Below are positions 24,057 to 25,923 of a DNA stretch of 25,923 nucleotides, piece after piece. Where the stretch lies: NCBI GenBank assembly GCA_046050405.1, contig JBJOPY010000318.1:1-25923 (forward strand). The letters run 5' to 3'. Positions within the stretch are counted from its first letter, which is position 1. Each line of letters starts with the position of its first letter. Both the position numbers and the translations under genes were made by a program. The notes beneath the pieces are model-generated. The model did no database searches. It had not been told where the DNA came from and worked only from the letters and a program-made list of their open reading frames with translations. The DNA comes from JADKCL01 sp046050405 (lineage in GTDB: Bacteria; Bacteroidota; Bacteroidia; J057; JADKCL01).

Positions 24057-24151
24057 GTTTCCTTGAATTGTCTCTGCATTACTTCCCGAATGGGAGAGCC
24101 TCGTTGCCTTCTGCCTCTCTGAATACCGAGGGCGATCCAAACATGCAGACG

Positions 24152-25174
24152 TTATACCTGTATGTAGGGGTAGTTGGGAGTATGATACACGTCTTCGTAG
24201 AGCTCATGCGGATCCGGGAAGGGCGATTCCTCGGCGAACCGTACACTTTCATCGACAATTCCCTCGATCCGGGTCTCGATTGCCTCCAACTCGGCTGGTG
24301 TGGCGACATCGTGCTGGTAAATGTGTGCCCTGATCTCCAAGATGGGATCCTCGTTCTTGAAGTGCTCGAGCTCTTCCTTCGTGCGATACTTCGCAGGGTC
24401 GCTCATCGAGTGGCCTTTGTAACGGTAGGTCTTCATTTCCAGGAAGACAGGGCCGTGGTCGGGCTGGCGCACGAGGGCGACGGCTTTTTTCATTTCCTCA
24501 TAGACCGCCATCACGCTCATTCCATCTACCTGCCAGGATGGCATCTCATAGGCAGCGCCCAGCTTGTAGAGATCCGTCACGTTCGAGGTGCGCTCCACGG
24601 AGGTTCCCATCGCGTACTCGTTGTTCTCGACGACATAGATCACGGGAAGCTTCCATGTCATGGCGAGGTTGAACGCCTCGTGGAGGGCACCCTGTCGTGC
24701 TGCACCGTCACCGAAGCAGCAGACAGTGACCCGGTCGTCTCCGGTGTACTTGCTGGCAAATGCGAAGCCTGCACCCAAGGGAATGTGCGCGCCGACGATG
24801 CCATGTCCGCCGAGCAGATAATGCTCTTTGCTGAATAGGTGCATGGAGCCGCCTTTGCCCTTCGAGCTGCCAGTCCTTTTGCCATACATTTCTGCCATGA
24901 CCGCATTGGCACTGATGCCACGCGTCAGAGCCATTCCATGGTCGCGGTAGGCGGTGATGAGGTAATCATCCTTGCGGATGGCGGACTCGATGCCTGAAGA
25001 CACGGCTTCCTGTCCGATGTAAAGGTGGCAAAAGCCCTTGATCTTCTGCTGCATGTACATCTGAGAGGCTTTTTCCTCGAAGCGCCGCTGCAACATCATT
25101 TCCTCATACCAATGCAGCAGCAACTCCTTGGAATAAGGCTGGGCTGCCAGCGTCTTCGTACTTGTTTTTGCCAT
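24152..25174 (-). CDS. pdhA: Pyruvate dehydrogenase E1 component, alpha subunit
   Basis: 340 residues, alpha subunit of the heterotetrameric 2-oxoacid dehydrogenase E1. With PdhB it decarboxylates pyruvate using thiamine diphosphate and passes the acetyl group to lipoyl-E2. FCHLYIGQEAV (48-58), the ThDP loop motif GDGAARQGALHEAFNLA (155-171) ending in VVENNEYAMGT (181-191), and RYKGHSMSDPAKYR (251-264), the loop phosphorylated in mitochondrial enzymes, are all present. It ends in the normal HTPNYPYIQV. The start is set at ATG 25174 (MAKTSTKT), typical of Bacteroidota PdhA; an ATG at 25192 would add six residues. No pdhB or E2 gene follows; the next gene is DUF2723. CAAATTAA at 25206-25213 (minus TTAATTTG) is a one-mismatch -7 box. 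Confidence 0.95.
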   Translation of the reverse strand: MAKTSTKTLAAQPYSKELLLHWYEEMMLQRRFEEKASQMYMQQKIKGFCHLYIGQEAVSSGIESAIRKDDYLITAYRDHGMALTRGISANAVMAEMYGKRTGSSKGKGGSMHLFSKEHYLLGGHGIVGAHIPLGAGFAFASKYTGDDRVTVCCFGDGAARQGALHEAFNLAMTWKLPVIYVVENNEYAMGTSVERTSNVTDLYKLGAAYEMPSWQVDGMSVMAVYEEMKKAVALVRQPDHGPVFLEMKTYRYKGHSMSDPAKYRTKEELEHFKNEDPILEIRAHIYQHDVATPAELEAIETRIEGIVDESVRFAEESPFPDPHELYEDVYHTPNYPYIQV

Positions 25175-25555
25175 GCCTATTCGCGATTTCATCAAATTGA
25201 GCGGCCAAATTAATCAATTTTTTCAGATTCTGGCGTCTTTTGGCAGCTTTAATCGGCTGTAGGATCGTCAAAGTTTCCAAACGATTACATGATCCTCATG
25301 GGGTCGGGTTGCCCTCTCTCCCCGGCACATTCCGGGCGGCTCGGCGGTTCTTGGAGCCGGCACTCGTGGATGGGAATGTTATTTTCTAGGGCTCAATTCT
25401 GACCAAGTCGGCAAAAGTCATGCAAACACATGGAATTCAGTCCGTAACAATGGCACCCCTGGGTTCGGGCAAAAGAGTGATGGATTGGACAAAAGGGGAC
25501 GTCATGCATCAGGTCTCACATCCATGATCATGGAGAATCACCAAAATCCGGGATG
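25175..25555. other. Intergenic stretch with a 14-bp palindrome
   Basis: No gene is supported here. It contains an AT-rich segment (25198-25230) that is the likely pdhA promoter area and a perfect 14-bp palindrome TCCATGATCATGGA (25521-25534). Arms ACATCC (25518-25523) and GGATGT (25551-25556) flank the stop of the edge gene and could form a transcript-end structure for it. Confidence 0.5.
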
Positions 25556-25923
25556 TCACTCCTCTTCATCCCAATTCAGCTCCGCCTTGTACCATTTGTC
25601 ACCTTGGCCTTTTTGAGCGGGTGAAAACTGGAACTGGTAAAGCGCAGAGGTGCAAGCAAGCCTCAATTCGTGCATTTCCGGATCCATTCGTGGAGGGCGA
25701 ACGTATTTCACATTGCCATCCGCTGAGACGTACACATCGAAGGTTAGCTTGACTGGGGATTCCGAAAAAAAGGATGCGGTCCTCTGTTTGACGATCTCCC
25801 TGTCCAAATCAGCAAAGGTGAAGATGCCGACTTTGCTCGTGGCTTTCACACTGCGGTACCCGATCGGGTGCTGGGCGAAGGAGGCGACTGCGGTCACCAT
25901 TGATAGGCAGAGGAGGAAGATGC
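25556..25923 (-). CDS. Small exported protein of unknown function (5' end outside window)
   Basis: The frame is open to the window edge, and the codons before the internal ATG 25900 spell I-F-L-L-C-L-S, joining MVTAVASFAQ to make a signal peptide with a likely cut after SFA. The true start is therefore upstream of 25923. About 121 residues are visible. The mature part has HPIGYRSVKATSKVGIFTFADLDREIV, then LTFDVYVSADGNVKYVRPPR and a helix with LRLACTSALYQFQFSPAQ, ending in an acidic tail. The F.V..DGNV.......R pattern followed by a helix and FSPA resembles the C-terminal fold of TonB-like proteins, but it has no TM anchor and the similarity is loose. Periplasmic or secreted; function unknown. 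Confidence 0.65.
   Translation of the reverse strand, partial: IFLLCLSMVTAVASFAQHPIGYRSVKATSKVGIFTFADLDREIVKQRTASFFSESPVKLTFDVYVSADGNVKYVRPPRMDPEMHELRLACTSALYQFQFSPAQKGQGDKWYKAELNWDEEE

Noticed and set aside
1..25923. CRISPR array, tRNA/rRNA genes, insertion sequences or prophage genes
   Set aside because: No regularly spaced repeats, cloverleaf with CCA end, transposase-like frame or phage structural protein was found by reading both strands.

Overview
The window (about 26 kb, moderately GC-rich) reads as a chromosomal segment from a member of the Bacteroidota, probably an environmental Flavobacteriia- or Saprospiria-like lineage. The evidence is: a decayed type IX secretion (T9SS) C-terminal sorting domain; a short AMP nucleosidase without the N-terminal regulatory domain; a DUF2723/GT117 giant membrane protein; a LIC11966-like lipoprotein; near absence of Shine-Dalgarno sequences; and TAnnTTTG -7 boxes upstream of two genes. 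I see no tRNA, rRNA, CRISPR array, insertion sequence or phage gene. The finer taxonomic placement is inference.

Left part (1-7976), mostly + strand: the 3' end of a TPR protein; a T9SS-tail relic with an in-frame stop; an AHSA1/SRPBCC protein (-); a DinB/YfiT-like protein; a small DoxX-like membrane protein; a DUF2185 (Imm33-like) protein (-); a CREST-superfamily (ceramidase-like) membrane hydrolase translationally coupled to a LOG-family nucleotide hydrolase; AMP nucleosidase followed directly by an AlkA-type DNA glycosylase; and a LIC11966-like lipoprotein.

Middle (7966-15503), all - strand: transcription starts near 15530 and first reads a FAD/NAD(P) oxidoreductase overlapping (ATGA) a polytopic NosR/NapH/CcoG-like membrane ferredoxin. 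These two look like a dedicated electron-transfer couple of unknown purpose. Three glycosyltransferases follow: a DPM1-like GT2, a CesA-like membrane GT2, and an unusual GT-C glycosyltransferase fused to a SAM methyltransferase. Together they look like a lipid-linked-sugar or glycolipid pathway. Diverging from the redox pair is a 42-residue lipoprotein with a Cys/His-rich tail.

Right part (16172-25923): a membrane-anchored SRPBCC protein and an unknown 4-TM protein (+), then a - strand run of core genes: thioredoxin-fold DUF255 protein, RlmB 23S rRNA methyltransferase, the DUF2723/GT117 protein (with a clear hairpin terminator), pyruvate dehydrogenase E1 alpha, and the 3' part of a small exported protein cut by the window edge.

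The most interesting parts are the oxidoreductase/membrane-ferredoxin pair with its divergent Cys/His lipoprotein, the GT-C::methyltransferase fusion, and the T9SS relic. No defence or mobile system is evident.
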